A stretch of 64,000 nt of DNA from Strigamia acuminata (lineage: Eukaryota; Arthropoda; Chilopoda; Geophilomorpha; Linotaeniidae), in contig OX442317.1 of the NCBI GenBank assembly GCA_949358305.1, positions 2,980,186 through 3,044,185 of the forward strand. The letters are read 5' to 3'. How positions within the stretch are numbered: the first letter of the stretch is position 1; each line of letters begins with the position of its first letter. The notes beneath the pieces were generated by a model. That model was not told the DNA's origin, searched no databases, and saw nothing but the letters and a program-made list of their open reading frames with translations. The position numbers were made by a program, and so were the translations under genes. This document shows positions 11,421-21,058 of this stretch, piece after piece.

Positions 11421-13302
11421 ATGTTGAACTGTTTTGTATTGGGAAAAGCTTGTAGATACAGGAGTGCCGTGATAACGAGTCGTTTTAAGTCGTTTTATCC
11501 AGTTAATGACGAATTGTACGGGTTAAGTCGACACCAAAAGGAGGTTTGTGAATTTTACGAGTAAAATTTCAATGTTTGAGACGTAAAATATTTGCAGTTA
11601 CGTCAAAAAGTATTCGAATTTGCGCAAAGGGAGTTGGCGCCATTAGCGACTGAAATTGATAAAACCGACGAATTTCCGCAACGACGGGTAAAAGATTTGC
11701 GAATAATTTATTAATTTTTTGATTTAGAATTGTATAATTTACAATTGTGTAATTTATTTCTAGGAATTTTGGAAGAAAATGGGCGCTTTAGGCCTTCTCG
11801 GCATGACGGTTCCGAGTATGATGCGAAATTTGAAATTGATGACGAAATGACGGTTTATTTCCGGCAGGAAAATATGGCGGCTCGGACGGTTCATACTTGG
11901 ATCACATCATTGCATCCGAAGAATTAGTTCGAGCTTGTGCAGCGATTGGATTGAGTTACGGGGCACATTCAAATCTGTGCGTCAATCAAATAAACAACGT
12001 CGGAAACGAGCAGCAAAAGCAAAAATATTTGCCAAAAGTAAAAAATTTGTAAAAAAAAAAATATTTGTAGAAAAAAAATGTGCATATCTCTAATTTTATA
12101 AAATTGAATATTTTTTTCTTTAGTTATGTTCGGGGGAACACATCGGTGCATTAGCTATGAGCGAATTACATGCGGGATCCGACGTGAGATCGATGAAATT
12201 GCGCGCCGAATTGAAAGGAGATCACTACGTGTTAAATGGCGACAAATTTTGGATCACAAACGGTTGCGACGCCGACGTGATGCTCATTTACGCCAAAACC
12301 GACATGGTTGCACCGGCACAGCATGGTATTAGTACTTTTATAGTGGAAAGGGTACGTGAGAAATTTAAATTAAATCGGGAAAGATTAAATTATTCAATTC
12401 CAGACATTTAACGGTTTCAAAACGGCTCAGAAAATGAGTAAACTCGGCATGAGGGGATCCACGACGTGTGAATTAATTTTCGAAAATTGTAAAGTTCCAG
12501 GTAAAATTATCAAAGTGGCAAAATAAGCCAGAAAATTTCCAGTAAAATGCCAAACACAATTCCGCTCTTTTGAAGTTTAAGTTCCGCCATTTTTAACTCC
12601 GCCATTTTCAGTTGAAAATCATATTGGACAAACAAACAAGGGTATTTATATACTCATGACGGGATTAGACATAGAAAGAGTAATTTTTACGGCAGTTTCG
12701 ATTGGGTAAGTTAAATATGAATTTCCATATTAAGTTTTAAAATTAATTTTTTATTTAAATTCTAGCATTATGCAGGCTTGTTGCGATGCTGCTTTTAGTT
12801 ACGTCAACAAACGACAGGAGTCCGGCGACAAAATGGCCGACAACCAGTTGATACAAGCGAAAATGGCCGACATGTACACAAAATTGGCCACATCGCGCTC
12901 GTATCTGTACACAGTGGCACGAGCAGCTGATGGAAATTATATTACAACTAAAGTACGAATAAAGAATGAAAATTATTTAATAAAAATTAAAGAATTAATT
13001 TGTGCTTTTATTAGGATTGCGCCGGGGTCGTTCTCTTCTGCTGCGAACGAGCAATTGAGGTTAGCAACGAGGCGATGCAGTGTTTAGGCGAGTTTTTATA
13101 CATACAAAATTGAAATTTGAAAGTAAAAACTGTTGGAGTTATAGGTACTTCCGGTTACATGAGTTCCAGCGCAGTCGGCCGCTATTTTCGTGACGCCAAG
13201 TTGTTATCAATCGGCGCCGGGACGTCGGAAATTCGTCGTTTGGTCGTCGGACGTGAAATCAACGACAATTACAGTAAGCGAAAAGGAAAGAGAAGTTTGT
13301 AA
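11421..13302 (+). CDS. Ivd: isovaleryl-CoA dehydrogenase, mitochondrial
   Basis: FAD enzyme of leucine breakdown in the mitochondrial matrix; it oxidises isovaleryl-CoA and passes electrons to ETF. Ten exons: 11421-11543, 11598-11687, 11764-11815, 11868-12037, 12124-12351, 12404-12500, 12612-12705, 12766-12952, 13015-13087, 13145-13302 (424 codons). The first about 25 residues are rich in R/K/S without acids, as in a mitochondrial targeting peptide. Family markers: [59 protein letters not shown]. The catalytic base specific to this subfamily is the Glu in TGLDIERV (about residue 275). The position that is catalytic Glu in other acyl-CoA dehydrogenases lies in CLGTSGYM and is not acidic. That pattern separates it from SCAD/MCAD. 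The last intron (13088-13144) starts GC, not GT. Confidence 0.93.
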
Positions 13303-13319
13303 AAAAAAAATTGATTAAT

Positions 13320-13600
13320 ATCGATTTATTGGGAATAAATGATCGATAATTGACATATAATTGTTTATATAAATTAATATTTTGACCAGACATTAGCAGA
13401 TTCAAAAAAACTAGATTTTTGGTTGATTTTTAAATCATTTTAATTTATTAGGTTTTGTCGGGAGGCGGAGTGGTTTCAGTGTTGGGTTAATATCTTATTT
13501 ATACGGCTGGTTCAGCACAATTCCCGCGTAGTTAACGTTGGGTCTGGTTAATTGAACGTGTTTGAAGTAAGAATAAGTGACGATCCACGGATAAATCTAG
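13320..13600. repeat. duplicated block A (3' end of four-pass gene 1)
   Basis: This sequence (for example GGAATAAATGATCGATAATT near 13330 and CTAGATTTTTGGTTGATTTT near 13410, through the last exon) recurs at 15432-15585 and 16018-16165 with about 85-90% identity by eye. The second copy is split by an inserted element. Confidence 0.85.
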
Positions 13601-14451
13601 AAAAGAGGGAATATTGCTTAGATTTTGTCCATTTTTTAAGTAAGAATTTAATTTCTTGCTTACAAAAACGAGGGCAAAAATTGGTCCGGCGATTTTGATT
13701 AAAAAGTGCAACTGTAAAATGATAGGGAATTAAAAGCGAGTCGAATGCGAGTTGAATAATTTACGTTTTCTTCGGTGAAAAAGTGGATGATGCAAACGAT
13801 GACTGATAAAATCAAACCGATGGTCATGAAGCACAACCAGAAAATGATTGGGCAGTATTTTTGCTGTGCAAAAGGAAAGAAATGATGGATTTAAGTGTTA
13901 TTACGAAAGAACAATGAATTTTTGCGAAAGATTTACCTGAATGACGCCCACCATTAGTGAGACTAATGCAATTATTCCAAGGAACATGAAGGCAATGTAA
14001 ATCCAACTCAGAACGTGGTGACCTAGAATACATTTGCACAAATTTGTCGATATTTTTCACAATTTGTCGACATTCCCGAAAATTTTTCCCACATTTTTTC
14101 GAAACTTTTCACAAATTTTCACGAAACTTTTCGCGAACTTTTCCCACATTTTTTACCGAGCATTTTCAAGGCTTTATCTTGCCCACGCGTGAACGTCTCT
14201 TGACGATCACGAGCCTCGTTGACCCTCTCTTGGGGCCACGAATGCACCTCTCGAATACTGTCCGTGAAGAAAAAGATGCCAACTCCCAAAACGTAAATGC
14301 ACCATAACTGAAAGTTAACTTTCGATTATTTCCAAGCACCGTAATTTCAAATTTTTATCGATTAAATCGATTGACTTACTGCCGTGAGACCGGCCGTGAT
14401 GCTCGCGCCTGTTCGCAGTGACAAACAACAACAAGATTTCACTTGACACAT
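13495..14451 (-). CDS. four-pass membrane protein of unknown function
   Basis: Six exons on minus: 14451-14380, 14307-14157, 14022-13937, 13863-13765, 13711-13664, 13596-13495 (185 aa). All junctions are GT-AG and in phase. Hydrophobic segments: LWCIYVLGVGIFFFT, WIYIAFMFLGIIALVSLMVG, IIFWLCFMTIGLILSVIVCI, and IAGPIFALVFIYPWIVTYSY. A Cys cluster (CCC) stands at the N terminus and a charged loop of about 40 residues follows segment 1. The topology recalls the small insect four-pass proteins grouped under DUF4728, but I do not recognise an ortholog. It is convergent with the dehydrogenase gene; stop codons are 193 bp apart. A copy of its last exon and 3' flank lies at 15432-16165. Confidence 0.75.
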
Positions 14452-15431
14452 TATTTTTATGTCGACAAGTAAAATATCATCCAAAGTGAGCTGCACAGCG
14501 TGCACATGGGTGGGGCGACTTCGCGATATCGATATTTCCGTAGTTGTAGTCGAATAAGAATCGATTCAAATCGGAACTGTTATCAACGTAATTTTTACGC
14601 TTTAAATTATTATTATTGTTTACATCTCTCCCGTGACACGGAATAGGTGTAATTTGCACGGGGAATATAAATGAGTTTGATTTGTTTTTTGGTTAAAATT
14701 GGGGCGAGAATTATCGATTACTCGATGCGTGAAATCGATACGTGCGAGCGGTTTCGCAATGATGGGCAGTGCAGTGCGCGCAAACATTATATAACAGTTG
14801 TTTATCTATTTTATGTTGATTAATTTATTTTTGTTGGGAGGCCAGTCGGAAATTTTATCCGAGATGGAGGTTTCGACATTTCCGAGAGATTTTGACGAAA
14901 AATCGAGAGGAAATATTTTTTAATGCAATGACGCTTGTACTTGGAAAAAGATATGTAAAAAAAAAACAGATGTGAAGATTTTTTGCGAGATATTTATAGT
15001 TTTGGCCGTGACCATTTGTTGAGATGTAAGGAAGCTAAACCTGTTGCTCGTCTCGTTGGTAGGGCGTATCCAATTCGGCTATTTGCATGATTTGATGTTT
15101 TATTTATTTAAGTATACAGAAAATAGAAAATAATAGAAAATGCCTAAAAAGAGCTAGAATTAAAAGTAACGACATTAATTTTTGTGTCAAAAAAGCTGTT
15201 TGTTTGTTTGTTTGTTTGTCATCACAAGCGTCACCAACGAGTTCGACAACTTTTTGAAACTTTCGTAAACTAAGAATGGAGGACATTTAACAATTTTGCA
15301 AAGTGTAACTAACGATATGAAAATCTACAAACAATTGAACAAGTAAAAACAACGGATTTGGTCGAAAAATGACGTAAGCAATCTTCTTGTCAATTTTTAT
15401 TTTTATCTTCCTAATTTATATGACCTTTAAT
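14452..15431. repeat. gap holding duplicated block B (14930-15190)
   Basis: This stretch is upstream of four-pass gene 1 and contains its promoter, though no TATA box is evident. From about 14930 to 15190 it carries block B (AGATATTTATAGTTTTGGCC, AAAGAGCTAGAATTAAAAGT). Block B recurs at 16855-17195, where it is the 3' flank of four-pass gene 2. A TTTG microsatellite lies at about 15197-15220. No intact gene was found. Confidence 0.75.
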
Positions 15432-15587
15432 ATCAATTTATTGGAAATAAATGATCGATAATTGGCATATAATTGTTTATGTAAATTAATATTTTGACCA
15501 GGCATTAGGAGATTCAAAAAAACTAGATTTGTGGTTGATTTTTACATCATTGATTTGGTTTTGTCGGGCCGTGGAGTGATTTCAGTA

Positions 15588-16015
15588 GGCGCATTCAATA
15601 ACTTCTCGTCTAAATTTTCGTCTCGCACGAATTTTTAGACGAAAAGACTCGTTTCTGAATGCAATCGTTTATTTAGCAAATAAACGCTTGTTTAACTGCC
15701 AAACTTGATCTGGGATTCCAGATCAAGTTCTAGGTGATGATTATTATTGTCATTTACTACAAAAAAATTTAGAACAGCTGTAAAATTGGTCTTATATTTC
15801 CGATCGTCGCGATCGATCTAACGGAGATTCAAGATGGCTGCCAACAATACCCGATTTGCACGAGTTTTCTCGTTGCACGGAGATTTAAACGACCTATTTA
15901 GGTCGTTTACTTTCAGCTCGATTAAACCCATTTAAACGAGCTTTTAAACGTAAATCTCGTTTAAAAGTTCGTGAAAACGGGTTTAAACGACCGTTTATGA
16001 GTTATTGAATGCGCC
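15588..16015. mobile_element. miniature inverted-repeat element (TA target)
   Basis: A 428 bp element with terminal inverted repeats GGCGCATTCAATAACT / AGTTATTGAATGCGCC, flanked by TA on both sides (15586-15587, 16016-16017). The paralogous block A at about 13480-13490 reads straight through this site without it, giving an empty-site comparison. The interior is rich in GTTTAAACG-type near-palindromes. There is no transposase reading frame. Confidence 0.85.
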
Positions 16016-16147
16016 TACTACTGTTGGGTTATTCGGAAGGTTATTTGGAAAGTTATTCGGTTGGCTCAGCACAATTCCTTGGGTAACGTTGGTCATGGTT
16101 GTTTTAACGTGGTTGAAGTAGGAATAAGTGACGATCCATGGATAAAT
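15995..16147 (-). pseudogene. orphan copy of the last exon of four-pass gene 1
   Basis: A splice acceptor followed by IYPWIVTYSYFNHVKTT matches the last exon at 13495-13596 (IYPWIVTYSYFKHVQLT). The original stop is lost. The frame continues through a short PNN repeat and into the inserted element, where TAA at 15995-15997 ends it. None of the other five exons is present upstream; the sequence from about 16185 upward is repetitive. It is therefore a non-functional duplicate unless captured by another transcript. Confidence 0.75.
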
Positions 16148-16184
16148 CTAGAAAAGAGGGAATATTGATTAGATTTTGTTCATT

Positions 16185-16342
16185 TTACACAGTTCGCGCC
16201 CGGTATCTTGATGCTAAATTCGTACCCTACTGCGCGTCCCAGACGATTTTCTAATTCCAGTTGTTATTTAGCAGTATTAAGCCTACTATTAGGCCTAATA
16301 ATGCTAAAATAAAGTAAATAAACAACAATATTTTGTTATATA
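16185..16342. repeat. dispersed repeat shared with the lipase spacers
   Basis: The block from CGGTATCTTGATGC through TTAGCAGT and AATAATGCTAAA resembles stretches at about 20418-20510, 40085-40165, 43406-43540 and 47152-47290 in the lipase array. It is non-coding and lacks obvious terminal repeats here. Confidence 0.6.
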
Positions 16343-16570
16343 CAGGGTGGAAGAAAAGTCTGTTCCCCTCAAATATTTCCTGAGCAATTGCATCTAGGCC
16401 AACTTTGATGAAACGATTGTATAGGAAGTTGGGTGAGAGCAATCCATTGGTGTCATCAAATTTGACCTTGAAGGCCATTTTCAAGGTTATTCACTTGCTA
16501 ACTTCTAAACCAATCAGGTTAGAGCAAAATTTCCAATTACAAAGTTGTAGAGCACCATCAAATTAGTACT
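16343..16570. mobile_element. one-armed fragment of a CAGGGTG-type foldback element
   Basis: It begins TA-CAGGGTGGAAGAAAAGTCTG. It shares the layout of the complete foldback element at 53835-54590: CAGGGTG end, AAAAGTCT, CAAATTTGACCTTGAAGG, GTTGTAGAGCA. The matching inverted arm is not seen. A short AGTGTAT microsatellite follows at about 16612-16640. Confidence 0.6.
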
Positions 16571-16654
16571 ATCCAATTTATCTTAGTCTTCTCTGGTTAA
16601 ATGTTTTCTTTTTAGTGTATAGTGTATAGTGTATAGTGTAAATTACTCTTAATA

Positions 16655-16830
16655 GAGAGTGTGCGGTTGCCAATTGTTCCTTATAATTATGAGTTACAAG
16701 CTCATAATTATAAAAATGGACTTATAACATAACGTAACTCCTCAACTTTTACACTATTTTGTAAAATAAGGGAGCCAATCAGATCGCTTAACACTATTTG
16801 AAGCTCCTCCCACTATTGCAAATGGCGCTG
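16655..16830. mobile_element. fragment of a GAGAGT-ended element
   Basis: GAGAGTGTGCGGTTGC after a TA, then AATAAGGGAGCCAATCAGAT, resembles the two elements at 35753-36236 and 39269-39833 (TIR GAGAGTTTGCG, internal AGCCAATCAGAT in the second). No right terminal repeat is recognisable, so it is a truncated copy. Confidence 0.45.
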
Positions 16831-16854
16831 ATAGTGCTGATGGAAATTCAAAAT

Positions 16855-17195
16855 GGAAAAAGATATGTAAAAAAAACATAGATGTGAATGTTTTTTCGCG
16901 AGATATTTATAGTTTTGGCCGTGACCATTTGTTCAGATGTAAGGAAGCTAAACCTGTTGCTCGTCTCGTTGGTTTAATATTTTGCCGCTAGATGGTAGCG
17001 CGTATTAAATTCATTTTATTTTTAATTTGCACGATTTGATATTTTATTTATTTAAGTATACAGAAAATACGACAATCAGCGCAGGTTTCGTTGTGTAGCG
17101 TCGCGCAATTCGACAAAATAATAGAAAATGACAATCCATAAAAAGAGCTAGAATTAAAAGTGACGACATTAATTTTTGTGTCAATAAGTGGTCGA
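16855..17195. repeat. duplicated block B, second copy
   Basis: Similar to 14930-15190 over most of its length, including GATGTAAGGAAGCTAAACCT. It carries about 100 bp of extra sequence near 16975-17100 that the first copy lacks. It abuts the last exon of four-pass gene 2. Confidence 0.8.
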
Positions 17196-17209
17196 TGGGG
17201 AGAGCAAAT

Positions 17210-18146
17210 TCAAACCTCGTATATGAAGAACAAAAAATCCACAAAACGCCACTGAAATACAAAAAAAGAGAGATGAAAATAATATTAATGCCACTAAATT
17301 CATAATTAATTAATTAATGTGAATGTTCCGTAAAGAGAAGGTAAAAGATGTCACTTTCTGTTAATGCTGGCCTTTTACCCACATCTTTCAATGTCAAGAT
17401 GCGGTACCATAATATTGAAACAAAAATATTAGTGGCTCTTTAAAAACTGGGAAATTTTGTAAATTGTAACTTTTGGCTCTTCCGTCTCAAAAGGTTGCCG
17501 ACCCCTGGTCTATTGTGTAAATTAATTTTGGAACCAGCCTGGTGTATGCGGGTCCTTGATTTGACCATTTTTACCAGAGTAGTGAGTCCACTTAGAGCTA
17601 TCAAAAGTGAAGTCTCGATCAGCATTTTCAAACCAATGATGACGAGTGACAAAAAGATAAAAACGTGTTTATTCCGTTTCTAAAAAAGAAATTAAAATTA
17701 ATTACGGCTTTTTAAAAAAATGAAATTACGCTGGATTTACCATGGCAACTCCAAAAATCAAGCAAGGAAGGACCAACAAACTTAATGCGAAATAAGTGAT
17801 CTGGTAGGAAAGCAGAATCCGAAGTGCTGGAAAATATAAATCAATTTATTACAATTAAACATTTAAATTTGGATCTTACTCAAGACCACTTCGGACGCAT
17901 AGTGCACGCCGAACCGGTCGTTGTATTCCGACAAATTGGAGTGGGTGGAAATGCCCAAAACGAAGAAATAAACCATAAACACCTGAAATGAACAAACACG
18001 ATACAAAACGAAAAGTTCCACAAACAAATCCGACTTACCCCATTGAACACAGCTGCAGTTACAGCTCCAAATCTCAAAGTACTTCCTTCTATGAGTCTGG
18101 TGCACATTTCCAGCTCAATCTCTGCCGACTGAATGTTACCCAACAT
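17210..18146 (-). CDS. second small four-pass membrane protein
   Basis: Five exons on minus: 18146-18039, 17982-17880, 17826-17741, 17679-17575, 17251-17210 (147 aa), all with GT-AG introns in phase. The start ATG opens MLGNIQSAEIELEMCTRLIEG. Hydrophobic stretches: VFMVYFFVLGIST; ITYFALSLLVLPCLIFGVAM; VFIFLSLVIIGLKMLIETSL; and a short C-terminal FVDFLFFIYEV. The layout (cytosolic Cys-bearing N terminus, four membrane passes, no other domain) parallels the gene at 13495-14451, but sequence similarity is weak. I do not recognise the product. The last intron (17252-17574) carries a decayed hAT-like element. Confidence 0.7.
17383..17507. mobile_element. decayed hAT-like miniature element
   Basis: The right end GGTTGCCGACCCCTG is the reverse complement of the hAT-type terminus CAGGGGTCGGCAACC. 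The adjacent GGCTCTTCCGTCTCAAAAGG matches the inverted interior of the complete 127 bp element at 34452-34578. The left end near CTTTCAATGTCAAGATG is eroded. It sits in the last intron of four-pass gene 2. Confidence 0.6.
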
Positions 18147-18339
18147 TGCTATAAATGTTTTATATGCATCGTTGCGTGGTTTTTATCACCCAACGATTTA
18201 TTTAAGTCTTACATGTTTATTTATTTATATTAACTAAATTTAGCATCCAACTGACTTGTGAGGGATAAATTCAAATTTTGAAATAAAATAATGTTATTTT
18301 TCAACAATATTGTGCATTGTTGTTGTTTATTACTGCAAT

Positions 18340-20004
18340 ATGGCGGGAGGAGATAAATCAAATGCTAGTCCGAGGGAAGAGGAAGGTAGTAGCAAAAGCG
18401 GTCGCTCGGAAAGGTAAACACTTTTAATTTAATTTACATTTAAATTAATTAAGTTTGCACCGGTTTTAATTGATTTTAATTTTATTTCAGGGGTGGTAAA
18501 CACTGTGTATTATGTATAACTTTAATTCTCTTCATCGTTGCTACTATTTTGGCGATTGTACTGACCACAGTGCATTTTATCAAGTTTTATCCATTTCCTG
18601 GTAGGTGTAAATGAATTGTTGCCATCTAATTACAATTTTTAATTTTTAATTTGAAATTTTAAGAAAATAATAACTACACTACCGGTAAGCTGTTTGTTTC
18701 TACACGCAAACCAAGTCCGATGAGTCGCATTCGCAGTAAACTGATTAAAGTGAATCTTTACGAAATGGCGAAGACTCACATGGACTTCGACGCAGCCGTA
18801 AAATATTGCGAGCTAAGACACATGAAGTTGATAACACCCACAACGTTGGTCGAAGTGAAACACATTCTGAGCCAACAGAATAATACTTGCAACTATTATT
18901 TGCTGGGATTTAAGGCGGACCGGAAAGAACGGTACCAGTCGCTCGACGGAAACACCACCTGGAAGAGTTTGGCCGAATCCAGCGACGCGGTTAATCCAAA
19001 CAATTTGATGAACTGCTTAGAAATTTCTTCTTTTGCACCCATAGAAGTCCGCAAAAATGTTTCCTGTTCGGTCCCTATGGATGTTCATTGCATTTTAATG
19101 CTAAAAATGGACGGTAAGTGAAGTCTAAGCGAGGGCTATCACGATTGCCTCAATTTTTCGAATTGATAACAAATAACAATGTAGGCAAAATTGCACTAAC
19201 GTGACAAAAATTGTGTTTGCAATTATAAGTCGCTACTTTTAATCGAGGAAATACAAAATACAGTCAAAACTCTTTATAACGAATCGCAAAGGTTGTGGGC
19301 ATCGGATGTTGTGAGTCATGTGATCAGTTTTGAAAATTTGTTATAACAAGGGCTTGTGGGTGTTCCAGTGTACACAAAAAATTGTTTGTTATAACGAATA
19401 ATTCGTTATATTGAAATTCGTTATATCGAAAATATTTAACACGGTGTTCTATGGCTGGCTAACCAAATCATTTTTAACAATTCGTTATATTGATAATTGG
19501 TTATATAGATTTTTGACTGTACCGTATTGTATAGAATACCTATTGTACGTTACAGTGGACGGTGAATGCCACGACAGCATGTTCCATCCGGGCTGCATTT
19601 ACAGATCTGATGAAACCAGACCTTTCAAGAATGTCCAAGCAGGAGCAAAAAGCATATTAAAATTATTGCCCAATGTGTACGGCTTATTGCCGTTGGATGA
19701 AAAAATGATTCCGGAAGTGCTCGACAGTTACAATACATATGCAAATGCAAAAGTGTGTTATGTGGGTAAGCAGAACCAAAATTCATTCAACCATTTGACG
19801 CTAACGGCTCGTTAATACACAGCTGCAGTGAATTACGTGTTTCATCACAAATCGGCGTACGATGAAGGTGAAATTTTCCGAACCAACGAACTACGGGTCA
19901 TCGATCCGGAGTACGAATGCTTGGGAGTGGATATGAGACACCCGAGACCGCTTTTTACGGCGACCTGTGAGAAGCCCGCTTGTGTTGTGTGCACTGATGC
20001 CTGA
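18340..20004 (+). CDS. type II membrane protein with C-type-lectin-like region
   Basis: Five exons: 18340-18413, 18491-18600, 18664-19113, 19556-19765, 19823-20004 (341 aa). An acidic/basic cytosolic head (MAGGDKSNASPREEEGSSKS) precedes one membrane segment at about residues 30-52 and no signal peptide, so the C terminus should be extracellular. The next part reads like the first half of a C-type lectin fold: LYEMAKTHMDFDAAVKYCE, LITPTTLVEVKHIL, NYYLLGFKAD, TTWKSLAES, NLMNCLEIS. The canonical Ca-binding EPN/QPD and WND motifs are absent, so sugar binding is doubtful. A Cys-rich tail (GECHDSMFHPGC, VVCTDA) follows. NxT/NxS glycosylation sites are present. I cannot name an ortholog. Intron 3 is interrupted by a miniature element. 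Confidence 0.7.
19261..19519. mobile_element. pogo/Tigger-like miniature element (TA target)
   Basis: A 259 bp insertion with ends CAGTCAAAAC / TTTTTGACTG, flanked by TA on both sides (19259-19260, 19520-19521). It is full of GTTATAACGAA and TTCGTTATA motifs typical of pogo/Tigger-related miniature elements. It lies in intron 3 of the C-type-lectin-like gene. Confidence 0.75.
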
Positions 20005-21058
20005 GAATAATCCGTTGCACCTTGATAGAATTAAGAAATTTTGATCCTGCAGTGTAAAGCAATTCTAAGATGGAAAGTAGCGAGGTGAATGGTAGGAATA
20101 GTTGCTTCACGTTGTCCGCCATTACGACTGTCGACTACCAAGGTTGAAACGTTATTTTTCCTGTTTTACAAGTTCCAAGTGTGCAACGTTTTTTTGTTTT
20201 GTTTTGCACTGAAATGTGGACAAAAAGTGTAAAAGTGTAAAAACTATAATTTTGTATTGATTTACAAGCTTTGTACCAACTAATTTGTAATCTTTTATGG
20301 TATTAAAGGCTTTTCTGCAGTAATTTGCTGTCTGTTTTTGGCAGAATCATTTTTATTTCGACCGGTATGAAAAATTTATAACTTCTTTTAGATCTACTAC
20401 TTATAAGTTTGTAGTTTGCGCTCGGTATCTTGATGCCAAATACATATTGCAAAGTTAATTTTCTAATTACAGTCGTTATTTAGCAGTGTTAATGCTAATA
20501 ATTCCATTACTTTTCTCATCCTTTTTTTTTTATTGAGGAGGACATGCGGCACGGAGCAGTTGCTAGTGCGTGACGTCATAAAATTTCGCAAATGTTCCCG
20601 CGCTACACAATGGCGGCATTGATGTGGGCGAATGGGACGAGCTAAGTGCCACCGGATTGCTGTTATCGAAGGGTAATCAACGATTTATTTATTACAAATT
20701 AACGGAATCATAAGTAATGAGCGAAATCTCTCGTTTTAGTATTCCTGATCGAAATATTTTCGGAGAAATTCATGAATTCAGAGGTCGGCGTTAGTACCTT
20801 CGTCCAATGTGCGCCGGAATTTCTAGGCAGTTCAAAGGTAAAACAATTAATCTGACCTCCATTATCAAAATTAAATGGGATAATCACTTTCTCAGTGACA
20901 ATTATTTAAAAATTGCCGATTGCAATAATTTTTTCTCTGAAATATGGAGATTTTAGTTAAACAAAATGGCGTCGTGCCAATAAAAAATTACACGTTTTCT
21001 TGTATATTGAATTTATTTGAAAACCCAGGGCAGATATTGTTTCACACAAATTAATTAT
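20005..21058. other. spacer at left edge of the lipase array
   Basis: This holds the 3' flank of the lectin-like gene, the dispersed block near 20418-20510, a broken copy of the two captured plus-strand exons (20610-20838) and the 3' flank of lipase 1. In that exon copy the first exon has an in-frame TAA, the acceptor AG before the second exon is CTGA, and the second exon is shifted by one base. An AATAAA signal for lipase 1 (minus strand) is at 21012-21017. Confidence 0.6.
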
